Below are positions 1 to 9,653 of a stretch of 64,000 bases of DNA, piece after piece. The stretch lies in assembly GCF_004745805.1 (NCBI RefSeq), contig NZ_SRLQ01000004.1, forward strand, positions 1 through 64,000, given 5' to 3'. The notes beneath the pieces were generated by a model. The model was not told the origin of the DNA and ran no database searches. It saw only the letters and a program-made list of their open reading frames with translations. Source of the stretch: Mycolicibacterium sp. CH28. Lineage in GTDB: Bacteria; Actinomycetota; Actinomycetes; Mycobacteriales; Mycobacteriaceae. Both the position numbers and the translations under genes were made by a program. The first letter of the stretch is position 1, and each line of letters begins with the position of its first letter.

Positions 1-2262
1 GTCGCCGGCCGTCTTCGCCGCGGTGACACCCTCGGTGTACTCCGGCTCGGCCTGATCCTTGCAGGCCTGCACGACAGCCTGAATCTCTTCGTCGGTGATG
101 TAGGCGCCCTGCAACCGCTGCGGCTTGCTGGCACCCATCGGCAGGAACAGGCCGTCGCCCATGCCGATCAGCTTCTCCGCGCCGGGCTGGTCGAGGATGA
201 CACGACTGTCGGTCAGCGACGACGTGGCGAAGGCCAAGCGGGACGGGACGTTGGTCTTGATCAGACCGGTGACCACGTCGACCGACGGCCGCTGGGTGGC
301 CAGCACCAGGTGGATGCCCGCCGCGCGGGCTTTCTGGGTGATGCGCACGATCGCGTCCTCGACGTCGCGCGGCGCGGTCATCATCAGGTCCGCCAGCTCG
401 TCGACGATCGCGATGATGTAGGGATAGGGCTTGTAGACCCGCTCACTGCCCAGCGGCGTGCTGATCTCGCCGGAACGCACCTTGGCGTTGAAGTCGTCGA
501 TATGGCGCACTCGTGAGGCCTGCATGTCCTGGTAGCGCTGCTCCATCTCCTCGACCAGCCAGGCCAGCGCCGCCGCCGCCTTCTTCGGCTGCGTGATGAT
601 CGGGGTGATCAGGTGCGGAATGCCTTCGTAGGGCGTCAGTTCCACCATCTTGGGATCGATGAGGATCATCCGCACCTCGTCGGGCGTGGCCCGCGCCAGC
701 AGGGAGACCAGCATCGAGTTGACGAAGCTGGACTTGCCCGAGCCGGTCGAGCCGGCCACCAACAGGTGCGGCATCTTGGCCAGGTTGGCGGAGATGAAGT
801 CGCCTTCGATGTCCTTACCGAGGCCGATGACCAGCGGATGGTGGTCGCGCCGGGTGGACGGGGCGGTGAGAACGTCAGCCAGGCGCACCATTTCGCGGTC
901 GGTGTTGGGCACCTCGATGCCGACGGCGGACTTGCCCGGGATGGGCGCCAACATACGGACGCTCTCGGTGGCCACCGCGTAGGCGATGTTGCGTTGCAGC
1001 GCAGTGATTTTCTCGACCTTCACGCCGGGGCCGAGCTCGACCTCGTAGCGGGTGACGGTCGGGCCGCGAGTGCAACCGGTAACAGCGGCGTCGACCTTGA
1101 ATTGCTGCAGCACCGACTGGATGACCTCGACCATCTTGTCGTTGGCAGCGCTGCGCAGCTTCGGCGGGTCGCCGGCCACCAGCAGCTCCAACGACGGCAG
1201 CGTGTAGGGCCCTTCCACGACACGGTCGACAACCATGGGCTCCGGTTTCGGGGCCGGCTTCTTGCGTCGCTCCTTGGGCAGCTCGGGGACGGTCGGCGCG
1301 TCCTCTTCGAGCGGATAGTTGTCCATCGGAGTGCCGGCCGTCAGCTGCGGCTTCGGCTTCGGCGCTGGCGCTGGCGCTGGCGCTGGCGATGGCGATGGCG
1401 ATGGCGATGGCGAGCCCGGCCAAGCCGGGGCATCGTCGGCGTAGGCCTTCGGATCGTCGTAGTAGCCATCGGAGAAGTCGTCGGGCTCAGCCTGATCCAG
1501 ATCCTCGGGCTCAGCCTCGTCGTAGTCGTCGTACTCGTCGTCGGCGTAGCGACCGCGGGTGCTGAACATCGCATACAGCGTCTCGGGCACCTCGCGGATC
1601 GTCGTGCCGGTGAGCAACAGCACGCCGAACAGCGCGGCAAGGATAAGCAGCGGGGTGGCGATCCACGGGGTCAGCCCGTCAGACAGCGGGCCACCGATCG
1701 CGAAGCCGACGAAGCCGGCGGCGCGCTGGCGGGCGGCGGGATCCTGCGGCGCACCCGACCAGAGGTGCCACAGGCCGAGCACCGGCAGGGCGATCATCGC
1801 GCAACCGAGGACCAGGCGCGGGCGGGCATCCGGGTTGGGTTCGGTGCGCATCAGCAGAACCGCGATCACGGCGATCACCAGTGGCAGCAGCACGACCGCG
1901 CCGCCGACGAAGGTGCGCAGCACCGAGTCGATCCAGGCGCCGACCGGTCGGGCGGCGTCGAACCAGGAGCTGGCGGCGATGACGACGGCGATGGCCAGCA
2001 GCCCCAACGCGATGCCGTCGCGGCGGTGGCCCGGCTCGATATCGCGGGCCCGCCCGACCGAGCGCGCCGTCGAGCCCGCGCCCCGGGCGACCATCAGCCA
2101 GGTCGCCCGCGCCGCACGCCCGCTGGCCGCTACCGCGGTGGCCACCGGTGACGAGGTGCGCTTCTGGGCGGGCTTGCGCCGGGGGGCCGGCTTCGCCGAT
2201 CGCGACGCACCCTTTGACCTGGTCGTTCGCGCGCCAGAGCGAGCGGCCGTCTTGTTCGCCAT
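1..2262 (-). CDS. ftsK: DNA translocase FtsK (C-terminal part outside the window)
   Basis: FtsK is a septum-anchored ATP-driven DNA pump that clears chromosome dimers and terminus DNA at division. 754 codons are visible; the C-terminal part, including the gamma winged helix that would read KOPS sites, is cut off by the window edge. The N-terminus ([10 protein letters not shown]) is basic, followed by several hydrophobic membrane segments between about residues 65 and 210, then an acidic and Pro/Ser/Ala-rich linker, then the motor. Walker A GSTGSGKS is near residue 504 and the Walker B-like stretch IVDELADLM near 620. The ATG at 2260-2262 is the only sensible start; the upstream region is shared with a divergent monooxygenase gene. 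It matches Rv2748c in position and type. Confidence 0.96.
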   Translation of the reverse strand, partial: MANKTAARSGARTTRSKGASRSAKPAPRRKPAQKRTSSPVATAVAASGRAARATWLMVARGAGSTARSVGRARDIEPGHRRDGIALGLLAIAVVIAASSWFDAARPVGAWIDSVLRTFVGGAVVLLPLVIAVIAVLLMRTEPNPDARPRLVLGCAMIALPVLGLWHLWSGAPQDPAARQRAAGFVGFAIGGPLSDGLTPWIATPLLILAALFGVLLLTGTTIREVPETLYAMFSTRGRYADDEYDDYDEAEPEDLDQAEPDDFSDGYYDDPKAYADDAPAWPGSPSPSPSPSPAPAPAPAPKPKPQLTAGTPMDNYPLEEDAPTVPELPKERRKKPAPKPEPMVVDRVVEGPYTLPSLELLVAGDPPKLRSAANDKMVEVIQSVLQQFKVDAAVTGCTRGPTVTRYEVELGPGVKVEKITALQRNIAYAVATESVRMLAPIPGKSAVGIEVPNTDREMVRLADVLTAPSTRRDHHPLVIGLGKDIEGDFISANLAKMPHLLVAGSTGSGKSSFVNSMLVSLLARATPDEVRMILIDPKMVELTPYEGIPHLITPIITQPKKAAAALAWLVEEMEQRYQDMQASRVRHIDDFNAKVRSGEISTPLGSERVYKPYPYIIAIVDELADLMMTAPRDVEDAIVRITQKARAAGIHLVLATQRPSVDVVTGLIKTNVPSRLAFATSSLTDSRVILDQPGAEKLIGMGDGLFLPMGASKPQRLQGAYITDEEIQAVVQACKDQAEPEYTEGVTAAKTAGD
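1361..1414 (-). repeat. In-frame hexanucleotide tandem repeat in the ftsK linker
   Basis: Nine consecutive 6-bp units (four GGCGCT, four GGCGAT, one GGCGAG on the plus strand) encode an alternating Ser-Pro then Ala-Pro run in the FtsK linker between the membrane domain and the motor. Because the unit is a multiple of three, copy number changes keep the frame, so the tract could vary in length between strains without breaking the protein. Confidence 0.85.
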
Positions 2263-2446
2263 GCGGGCAAGCCTAGTCGCAATCGCCCCATCTGCACCAT
2301 CCGCCACACTAGTTACGAATCGGCCGTTGCCAGACTGCGATCAATGCCGACACGCGGTCCCCGCCGTTGACCGGGACCACCGTCTCGGCCCGATACAAAG
2401 GCCGTCTAACGTAACCGCCGTCACACCCCGTACCGAGGAGGCCGCC

Positions 2447-2761
2447 ATGCCCGTCGTCGTCGTCGCCAGCTTCACCGCCAAGCCCGAATCCGTCGACACC
2501 GTTCGCGCGGCCTGCACCAAGGCGATCGCCGCGGTCCACGGCGAGCCCGGTTGCGAGCTGTACTCGCTGCACGAGGCCGACCGCACCTTCGTGTTCATCG
2601 AACAGTGGGCCGACGCCGACGCACTCGCGACACACGGCACCGCACCCGGGGTGACCACGCTGTTCGGCGAGATCGGCGAGCACCTCGACGGCGCGCCCGA
2701 CATCAAGATGCTCACCCCGGTCCCGGCCGGAGACCCGGCCAAGGGCCAGCTGCGGCCCTGA
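2447..2761 (+). CDS. ABM-domain (antibiotic biosynthesis monooxygenase fold) protein
   Basis: A 104-residue single-domain ferredoxin-like alpha/beta barrel protein of the ABM family. The pattern [13 protein letters not shown] at the N-terminus, CELYSLHEA in the middle and [13 protein letters not shown] is typical of these dimeric cofactor-free monooxygenases or small-ligand-binding proteins. GAGGAG at 2435-2440 stands 6 bases before the ATG, which sets the start. It is 13 bases upstream of an SDR gene and is probably cotranscribed with it, the same pairing as Rv2749-Rv2750. The substrate cannot be read from the sequence. Confidence 0.85.
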   Translation: MPVVVVASFTAKPESVDTVRAACTKAIAAVHGEPGCELYSLHEADRTFVFIEQWADADALATHGTAPGVTTLFGEIGEHLDGAPDIKMLTPVPAGDPAKGQLRP

Positions 2762-2774
2762 GGCGGTAGCAACC

Positions 2775-3590
2775 ATGGGGACTCTCGACGGCAAAGTCGC
2801 CCTCATCACCGGTGCGGCCCGCGGCCAGGGCCGCGCACACGCGGTGAAGCTGGCCTCCGAAGGCGCCAGCATCATCGCGATCGACCTGTGCGACCAGATC
2901 GCCAGCGTCCCCTACCCGCTGGCCACCCCCGATGATCTGGCCGCCACCGTCAAGCTCGTCGAGGACATCGGGGCGCGCATCGTCGCCCGGCAGGCCGATG
3001 TGCGCGACCGGGCCGCGCTGAAATCAGCGGTCTACCAGGGCATCGAGGAGCTGGGCAGGCTCGACATCGTGATCGCCAATGCCGGTATTGCCCCGATGGC
3101 CGACGACGGCGCCTGGCAGGACGTCATCGACGTCAACCTGACCGGGGTCTACCACACCGTCGACATCACGATGAAGCCGCTGATCAAGCAGGGCGAGGGC
3201 GGCGCGATCGTGCTCACCAGCTCGGTGGCCGGCCTGGTGGGCCTGGGCGCACCGCTGGCCGGATCGCTGGGCTACACCGTCGCCAAGCACGGCCTGGTCG
3301 GCCTGATGCGCGCGTACGCCAATTTCCTCGCGCCCTTCAGCATCCGGGTCAACTCGGTACACCCCGCCGGGGTGAACACCCCGATGATCGACAACGAGTT
3401 CACCCGGTCCTGGCTCGACGGCCTGGCCCAGCATGCGCAGGGCGGCCCGGACATGACCAATGCCCTGCCGGTGCAGACCCTGGAACCCGAGGACATCGCC
3501 AACGCGGTGTTCTTCCTGGTCTCCGATGCCGGCCGGTACGTCACCGGAGTCACCCTGCCGGTCGACGCCGGGTTCACCAACAAGCGCTGA
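2775..3590 (+). CDS. SDR family oxidoreductase, mycofactocin-coupled type
   Basis: A 271-residue short-chain dehydrogenase. The nucleotide-binding motif TGAARGQG (13-20) and the catalytic Ser149/150, Tyr167 and Lys171 (YTVAK) are present. The [12 protein letters not shown] signature and the insertion after the second strand (about residues 40-56) are typical of actinobacterial SDRs whose NAD is not exchangeable and which pass electrons to mycofactocin; that assignment is family knowledge. It follows the ABM gene closely and corresponds to Rv2750. The alcohol substrate is unknown. Confidence 0.88.
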   Translation: MGTLDGKVALITGAARGQGRAHAVKLASEGASIIAIDLCDQIASVPYPLATPDDLAATVKLVEDIGARIVARQADVRDRAALKSAVYQGIEELGRLDIVIANAGIAPMADDGAWQDVIDVNLTGVYHTVDITMKPLIKQGEGGAIVLTSSVAGLVGLGAPLAGSLGYTVAKHGLVGLMRAYANFLAPFSIRVNSVHPAGVNTPMIDNEFTRSWLDGLAQHAQGGPDMTNALPVQTLEPEDIANAVFFLVSDAGRYVTGVTLPVDAGFTNKR

Positions 3591-3626
3591 CACCCGGCAG
3601 GACCACGGCGCCGCCACTACGATCGG

Positions 3627-4169
3627 GTGGCGATGAGACCCCAACTGGACCTCACCAGCGTCCCGTCGTGGGCCGTCGAACCGACATGCCCGCCGGCCGA
3701 TCTGTCCGGGCGCGATCACACCGTGCTGGCCATCGGAGCCGATGCGGTCACCATCGCGCAGCGGTGGGCCGACGAGATCAGCGCGTATCGCGCCGGCACC
3801 CACCCCAGAGTCCACCGGGTGTCCGATGCCACCGCGGCGTGTGCCGTGCTGGACGCCGAGCTCGCCGATGCGGTGGTCGGGTGGCGGTTGCTGCTGGCCG
3901 GACCGGCGCACGAGTGCCTGCGGGTGCGCGCACACGCCCTGGCGCACGGTGTGGCCGACGACGAGATCACCGTGGCCAGCACCGAGGTCGGCATCCGCGA
4001 GGTCTACTGCGCCCACTGCCGGACCGTCACCACGGCCGGCGTCGGGCTCTCCGAGACGGTGCCCTGCGCCGGTTGCGGTCGCGAGTTGTTCGTCTACTAC
4101 CACGTATCGCGACGGCTCGGCGCCCATCTCGGTTTCGCCACCGCTGCCAGTTACCGGGGGACGCAGTGA
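3627..4169 (+). CDS. Zinc-ribbon protein, DmmA-like dimethylamine monooxygenase subunit
   Basis: A 180-residue protein with a C-terminal four-cysteine knuckle (Cys128, Cys131, Cys147, Cys150; YCAHC and CAGC) that probably binds zinc or iron, followed by a conserved tail with YYHVSRRLGAHLGF. It resembles the DmmA-type subunit of heme-dependent dimethylamine monooxygenase. The start is either GTG at 3627 or ATG at 3633; no strong ribosome binding site separates them. Its stop overlaps the GTG of the reductase gene (GTGA at 4166-4169), so the two are translationally coupled. Role as a subunit is inferred from the three-gene context. Confidence 0.7.
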   Translation: MAMRPQLDLTSVPSWAVEPTCPPADLSGRDHTVLAIGADAVTIAQRWADEISAYRAGTHPRVHRVSDATAACAVLDAELADAVVGWRLLLAGPAHECLRVRAHALAHGVADDEITVASTEVGIREVYCAHCRTVTTAGVGLSETVPCAGCGRELFVYYHVSRRLGAHLGFATAASYRGTQ

Positions 4170-5095
4170 GCTCCCTGGGCTTGGAAGTCGTCGGCATCGA
4201 TGACGATGTGCCGGGGATCCGCACGCTGCGGCTGGCGCTGCCCGACCGCGGGCTGCTGCCGTCGTTCACCCCGGGCAGCCATATCGTCATCGAGTACGAC
4301 GGCGGTGCCAACGCCTACTCGTTGACCGGCGAGAGCACCACACCCCGCGAGTACGTGATCTCGGTGCTGGAGTGCTCCGACGGACGCGGTGGCTCGCGGT
4401 GGATTCACCACGGGCTGGCGATCGGTGACGCCGTGACAGTCCGGGACCCGCGCAGCGCGTTCGCACCCGTCCTGAGCGCCAGCCGCCATCTGCTGATCGC
4501 TGCCGGCATCGGGATCACCCCGATGGTCTCGCATCTGCGCAGCGCGCGGCGCTGGGGGCGCGACGCCGAGCTGCTCTACGTGTATCGGGACGGCCGGGGC
4601 GCCTACGTCGACGAGATCAAGGCGCTGACCGACGGGGCCCGATTCTTCACCGGTCGCGCGCCCTTCCTTGCCGAATTGGCTGCGACGCTTGCCGATTCGC
4701 CACTGGGCACGCACGCCTACATCTGCGGCCCCGGCGCGTTCATCGACGACGTGACGGCGCTGGCGACCGGCCTGGGCTGGCCCCCGAGCCGGATCCATGT
4801 GGAACACTTCGGCGGCGACCTGAGCCCCGGCGAACCGTTCGAAGTCGAATTGACTTCAACCGGTGAGACTTTCGTGGTCGACTCGGGGGTGTCACTGTTG
4901 GATGCCCTCGAGGAACATGAGCATGCGGTGGCCAGCATGTGTCGCCAGGGGGTGTGCGGCGAATGCCGGATTCCGGTTCACTCGGGCACCGTCTTGCACC
5001 GCGACCTGTATTTGAGCGAGGCCGAGCGCGCCGCCGGTGATGCGATGATGGCCTGCGTCTCCCGCGCTGACGGACGTCTGGAGTTAGAGCTGTGA
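4166..5095 (+). CDS. PDR/VanB-type flavin and 2Fe-2S reductase
   Basis: A 309-residue reductase in the order flavin-binding barrel, NAD domain, C-terminal plant-type ferredoxin. Visible marks are the GIGITPM pyrophosphate-binding loop (114-120), YICGPG (186-190) and the iron-sulfur cysteines Cys259, Cys264, Cys267 and Cys297. Enzymes of this build carry electrons from NAD(P)H to an oxygenase partner, here most likely the heme protein encoded next. The GTG start overlaps the previous stop by 4 bases and its own stop overlaps the next GTG at 5092 in the same way, giving a tightly coupled three-gene unit. Confidence 0.85.
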   Translation: MSSLGLEVVGIDDDVPGIRTLRLALPDRGLLPSFTPGSHIVIEYDGGANAYSLTGESTTPREYVISVLECSDGRGGSRWIHHGLAIGDAVTVRDPRSAFAPVLSASRHLLIAAGIGITPMVSHLRSARRWGRDAELLYVYRDGRGAYVDEIKALTDGARFFTGRAPFLAELAATLADSPLGTHAYICGPGAFIDDVTALATGLGWPPSRIHVEHFGGDLSPGEPFEVELTSTGETFVVDSGVSLLDALEEHEHAVASMCRQGVCGECRIPVHSGTVLHRDLYLSEAERAAGDAMMACVSRADGRLELEL

Positions 5096-6078
5096 GCACC
5101 CCGGTTTCCGCACCCGACCTGGTGGCGTCGTTCCCCTTCCCGTATGCGGCCGACACCTACCGCTACAACACTCACCTCGAGCCGGGCGGCACGGTGGTGA
5201 CCACCCGAACCGGGCAGTGGGGCGCCTCCGTCCTGCACATCGACAGCGAGTACGCCGCTGAATTGGCGGAGCGACGTCGCATCCTGGCCGCCGACCCGAC
5301 CCGGCACGCGGTGCTGCCACACATGCGGATCGCCTGCTGGGACGCCATGCTGGCCTTGATGGCCGAACTGGCGTGCGCCTATCCGGAATCCATGTCGTTG
5401 ACCCGCGACGGCGACACCTGGCACTGGCGCAACGAAATCCTGGATTTGGCACAGAATTTCATCATCGGCGACGAGTCGACCCTGCCGTGTGACCCACTGG
5501 CCTTCATTGCCGGCCAGGTACAGGACGACATCGTCCTGCTCGACCAGCGCGATGGTGACCTGTTCGCCGACGCCGGTGTGGTCACCTTCGCCGCGGGCTG
5601 GTCGTTCGGATTCGATGTCGGCATGACGTTCCTGGAGATCCACGGCCCGGTCCCCGGGCTGCGCTCGTCTGGGGTGATCGGCCGGGCGCGCGACTTCCTG
5701 ATGAGGTTGCAGCCCAACCAGATCTACCGGCGCACCAACTGGTCGATGGCGATCGGGCGCACCCTGGACCTGTCGGTCGAGACACTGCCCGACCGGGTGG
5801 CCGAGCGTGTCGAACTGAACGCCGTCGACGACGAGGCGTTCGGCCGACTCGTGCACCTGCGGGTCGAGGTCCAGCACTTGATCCGGCTGGCCGAGTCCGG
5901 TGCGATCTGCTTTCTGATCCGCACCTACATGCTGCCGCTCGCCGACATCGCCACCGTGGACGAGTGGCGGCTGCGGACCGCGTCGGTGCTGGCCGAACTG
6001 CCCGAGGAGATCGCCGCGTACAAGGGCATCAGCGGGTATCGCGACCGCATGGTGAACTGGTTGCTCACGCAACACTGA
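5092..6078 (+). CDS. Heme-dependent oxidative N-demethylase family protein (DUF3445)
   Basis: A 328-residue protein that matches the DUF3445/HODM family: FPFPYAADTYRYNTHLEPG at the N-terminus, a central FAAGWSFGFDVGMTFLEIHGPVPG segment and the RTNWSM segment. The characterised relative uses a PAS-derived fold with heme to demethylate dimethylamine oxidatively, fed by a flavin/2Fe-2S reductase; that mechanism is family knowledge. Here the reductase and the zinc-ribbon subunit lie directly upstream with overlapping codons, so the likely product is an amine monooxygenase acting on a short N-methyl amine and releasing formaldehyde. The exact substrate is not shown by the sequence. Confidence 0.83.
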   Translation: MSTPVSAPDLVASFPFPYAADTYRYNTHLEPGGTVVTTRTGQWGASVLHIDSEYAAELAERRRILAADPTRHAVLPHMRIACWDAMLALMAELACAYPESMSLTRDGDTWHWRNEILDLAQNFIIGDESTLPCDPLAFIAGQVQDDIVLLDQRDGDLFADAGVVTFAAGWSFGFDVGMTFLEIHGPVPGLRSSGVIGRARDFLMRLQPNQIYRRTNWSMAIGRTLDLSVETLPDRVAERVELNAVDDEAFGRLVHLRVEVQHLIRLAESGAICFLIRTYMLPLADIATVDEWRLRTASVLAELPEEIAAYKGISGYRDRMVNWLLTQH

Positions 6079-6147
6079 CGGCGACCAGACCTCGCACTGG
6101 CAGCCTACGGACAACCCGGCACCGACCTGCTCAGCTGCAGGGGAACG

Positions 6148-7827
6148 CTAGATCTCGACGACGGTCGGCACGATCATCGGCTGCCGCCGGTAGGTCTCCC
6201 CCACCCATTTGCCGACGACCCGACGCACCGCCTGAGCGATGCGCACCGGGTCGGTGACGTTCTGTGCGGCAAGCGATTCCAGCTCGGCTGCGACCTTGCG
6301 GGCGGCGGGCTCCAGCGCCTTGGGATCTTCCGAGAAGCCCCGCGCGTAGAGGTGCGGCGGCGCGGCGGCCCGCCCCGTGCCGCGGGTAAGCACCACGGTG
6401 ATGGCCACGAAACCCGAACTGAGGATCAGCCGTTCACCCAGCGTCGCGTCGCCCACGTCGCCGGTGACCAGGCCGTCGACGAACATCTTGCCGACCGGTA
6501 CCGCGCCCGCAATGCCGATCTTGCCGGCGACCAGGTCGACGCTGACACCGCTCTCGGCCAGCACGATGCACTCCTCGGGCACACCACTGCGGGCGGCGAG
6601 CTTTGCGTTGGCTCGCAGCATCCGCCAGGTGCCATGCACGGGCATCACGTTGCGCGGTCGCACCCCGTTGTAGAGGAAAAGCAGCTCACCGGAGTAGGCG
6701 TGGCCCGAAACATGCACGCGGACTTGCTGGTTGGTGACCACGCGGGCACCGATCTTGGCCAGGTCGTCGATGACGCCGTAGACAGCCTCCTCGTTGCCGG
6801 GGATCAGCGACGAAGACAAGATGATCAGATCGTTGGAGGTGACCGTGATGCTGCGATGTTCACCGCGCGACATCCGCGACAGGGCCGCCATCGGTTCGCC
6901 CTGGGTGCCCGTGGTGATCAGCACCACCTCCGCGGCGGGCATCTCCTCGGCCATCGCGATGTCGACGACGTCGCGATCCTCGACGTGCAGGAAACCCAGC
7001 TCCCGGGCGATCGCCATATTGCGGACCATGGAGCGGCCGACGAACGACACCCGCCGCCCCAACGCGACTGCCGCGTCGACGATCTGCTGGACGCGGTCGA
7101 CGTTGGAGGCGAAGCACGCGACGATGACCCGCTGCCCCTCAGCACCGCGCATCAGGCGGTGCAGATTCGGGCCGACCTCGCTCTCCGACGGCCCGACCCC
7201 GGGGATCTCGGCGTTCGTCGAGTCGCACAGCAACAGGTCCACCCCGGCATCGCCGAGCCGCGACATGCCGGGCAGGTCGGTCGGTCGGCCGTCGGGCGGA
7301 AGCTGATCCAGTTTGATGTCGCCGGTGTGCAGCACGGTGCCCGCGCCGGTATGGATAGCGATCGCCAACGCGTCGGGGATGGAGTGGTTGACCGCGAAGT
7401 ACTGGCATTCGAACACGCCGTGGGTGCTGCGCTGGCCTTCGGCCACTTCCACGAGCACTGGGTTGATGCGGTGTTCGCGGCATTTGGCCGCCACCAGAGC
7501 AAGGGTAAATCTCGAGCCCACCACCGGGATGTCGGCACGGAGTTTGAGTAGGAACGGGATGGCGCCGATGTGGTCTTCGTGGGCGTGGGTGAGCACCAGC
7601 GCCTCGACGTCGTCGAGACGGTCCTCGATCAGCCGCAAGTCGGGCAGGATCAGGTCGACGCCGGGCTCATCGTGGTTGGGGAACAGCACGCCGCAGTCGA
7701 TGATCAGTAGCCGGCCGAGATGCTCGAAAACGGTCATGTTGCGCCCGATTTCGTTGATGCCGCCCAGCGCGGTGACGCGCAGACCACCCGGGGCCAGCGG
7801 ACCCGGGGGCGTCAGTTCCTCGTTCAT
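6148..7827 (-). CDS. rnj: Ribonuclease J
   Basis: A metallo-beta-lactamase/beta-CASP nuclease of 559 residues with endo- and 5'-exonuclease activity in RNA processing. The metal motif HAHEDH (81-86) and the beta-CASP features VSGHAYSGELLFLYNGVRP and VMPVHGTWRML are visible. An open frame extends 32 codons further upstream inside dapA, but the ATG at 7827 gives MNEELTPPGPLAPGG and a length matching the 558-residue M. tuberculosis protein (Rv2752c). It starts 7 bases after the dapA stop and is probably in one transcript with dapA. Confidence 0.95.
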   Translation of the reverse strand: MNEELTPPGPLAPGGLRVTALGGINEIGRNMTVFEHLGRLLIIDCGVLFPNHDEPGVDLILPDLRLIEDRLDDVEALVLTHAHEDHIGAIPFLLKLRADIPVVGSRFTLALVAAKCREHRINPVLVEVAEGQRSTHGVFECQYFAVNHSIPDALAIAIHTGAGTVLHTGDIKLDQLPPDGRPTDLPGMSRLGDAGVDLLLCDSTNAEIPGVGPSESEVGPNLHRLMRGAEGQRVIVACFASNVDRVQQIVDAAVALGRRVSFVGRSMVRNMAIARELGFLHVEDRDVVDIAMAEEMPAAEVVLITTGTQGEPMAALSRMSRGEHRSITVTSNDLIILSSSLIPGNEEAVYGVIDDLAKIGARVVTNQQVRVHVSGHAYSGELLFLYNGVRPRNVMPVHGTWRMLRANAKLAARSGVPEECIVLAESGVSVDLVAGKIGIAGAVPVGKMFVDGLVTGDVGDATLGERLILSSGFVAITVVLTRGTGRAAAPPHLYARGFSEDPKALEPAARKVAAELESLAAQNVTDPVRIAQAVRRVVGKWVGETYRRQPMIVPTVVEI

Positions 7828-7834
7828 CAGCAGC

Positions 7835-8743
<909 letters not shown>

Positions 8744-8791
8744 CTAGATTACCCGGTCGGTCCGCGAGCCTTCCGGAATACCCGTCCGGTC

Positions 8792-9562
8792 TCAGACCTC
8801 CGTCGCCAGCGGCGAGGTCGCCACCTCCGAGCCGTCGGCCAGTTCGGCGATCTCGAAATCGGCGAAGACGGCGGGCGCGATGTCGGCGAGCTGGCGCAGG
8901 CAGGCGATCGCCAGGCGACGAATCTCCACGTCGGCGTGTTCACTGGCACGCATCGCGATGAAGTGCCGCCAGGTGCGGTAGTTGCCGGTCACCACGATGC
9001 GGGTCTCGGTGTCGTTGGGCAGCACCGCACGCGCGGCCTGGCGGGCCTGTTTGCGCCGCAGCACCCCCGGCGTCGCCGGTCCATCCGCCCCAGCATCGGC
9101 GAACTTGGCCTCCAGCTTGGCCAGCAGCTCGATGTAGGCAGCCCGGCTGGCATCGGCCGCGTCCAGCAGGATCTTCTGGAGTTCGGGATCGTCCTCCAGG
9201 CCGGGCGGGACGACGACCTGGGCCTCGTCCTCGGGCACGTAGCGCTGGGAAAGCTGCGAGTAGGAGAAGTGGCGATGCCGGATCAGCTCGTGGGTGCACG
9301 ACCGCGAGATACCGGTGATGTAGAAGGACACCGAGGCGTGTTCGAGCACCGAGAAGTGGCCCACGTCGATGATGTGCTTGAGGTAGGCCGCGTTGGTGGC
9401 GGTGCGCGGATTCGGCTTGGACCAACTCTGGTAGCAGGCCCGGCCGGCGAACTCCAGAAGCGCCTGGCCGCCGTCGGCGTCGGTGTCCCATGGCACGTCG
9501 GGCGGGGCCAGGAACTCGGTCTTGGCGATCAGCTGCACGCGCAGCGGCGCGGTCTCGGCCAC
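8792..9562 (-). CDS. thyX: Flavin-dependent thymidylate synthase ThyX
   Basis: Makes dTMP from dUMP with methylenetetrahydrofolate, FAD and NADPH. 256 residues. The defining ThyX motif RHRxxSxxxxSxR is complete (Arg95-His96-Arg97, Ser100, Ser105, Arg107). Start is GTG at 9560-9562, divergent from a monooxygenase gene across about 90 bases. The unrelated classical enzyme ThyA is also in this window (37178-37978). Corresponds to Rv2754c. Confidence 0.97.
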   Translation of the reverse strand: MAETAPLRVQLIAKTEFLAPPDVPWDTDADGGQALLEFAGRACYQSWSKPNPRTATNAAYLKHIIDVGHFSVLEHASVSFYITGISRSCTHELIRHRHFSYSQLSQRYVPEDEAQVVVPPGLEDDPELQKILLDAADASRAAYIELLAKLEAKFADAGADGPATPGVLRRKQARQAARAVLPNDTETRIVVTGNYRTWRHFIAMRASEHADVEIRRLAIACLRQLADIAPAVFADFEIAELADGSEVATSPLATEV

Positions 9563-9606
9563 GGGCTCACCTTAGTGCGCGCACCGAAGGGAGGCCGCTC
9601 CCCCGC

Positions 9607-9640
9607 TATGTTAGTTGCTAACATGTTAGCAACTAACATA
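9607..9640. promoter_or_regulatory. 34-bp perfect palindrome, likely TetR operator
   Basis: The segment is its own reverse complement over all 34 bases. It is built of two 13-bp arms, GTTAGTTGCTAAC and GTTAGCAACTAAC, each of which is itself a GTTAG-N3-CTAAC dyad, so there are four GTTAG half-sites. It ends just before the GAGGAGG ribosome binding site (9642-9648) of the FAD monooxygenase gene, where a bound repressor would block expression. The TetR gene at 11138 in the same operon is the natural ligand. Confidence 0.8.
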
Positions 9641-9653
9641 CGAGGAGGCACGG

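Noticed and set aside
613..2446. Long plus-strand open frames opposite ftsK, including one of 512 codons
   Set aside because: They are shadows of ftsK: composition is Arg/Gly/Asp-rich nonsense and includes the mirrored repeat tract. The only real plus-strand gene here starts at 2447.
9620..9628. AACATGTT core of the 34-bp palindrome as a KstR site
   Set aside because: The outer T and A of the KstR consensus are G and C here, and the four-fold GTTAG arrangement fits the local TetR better.
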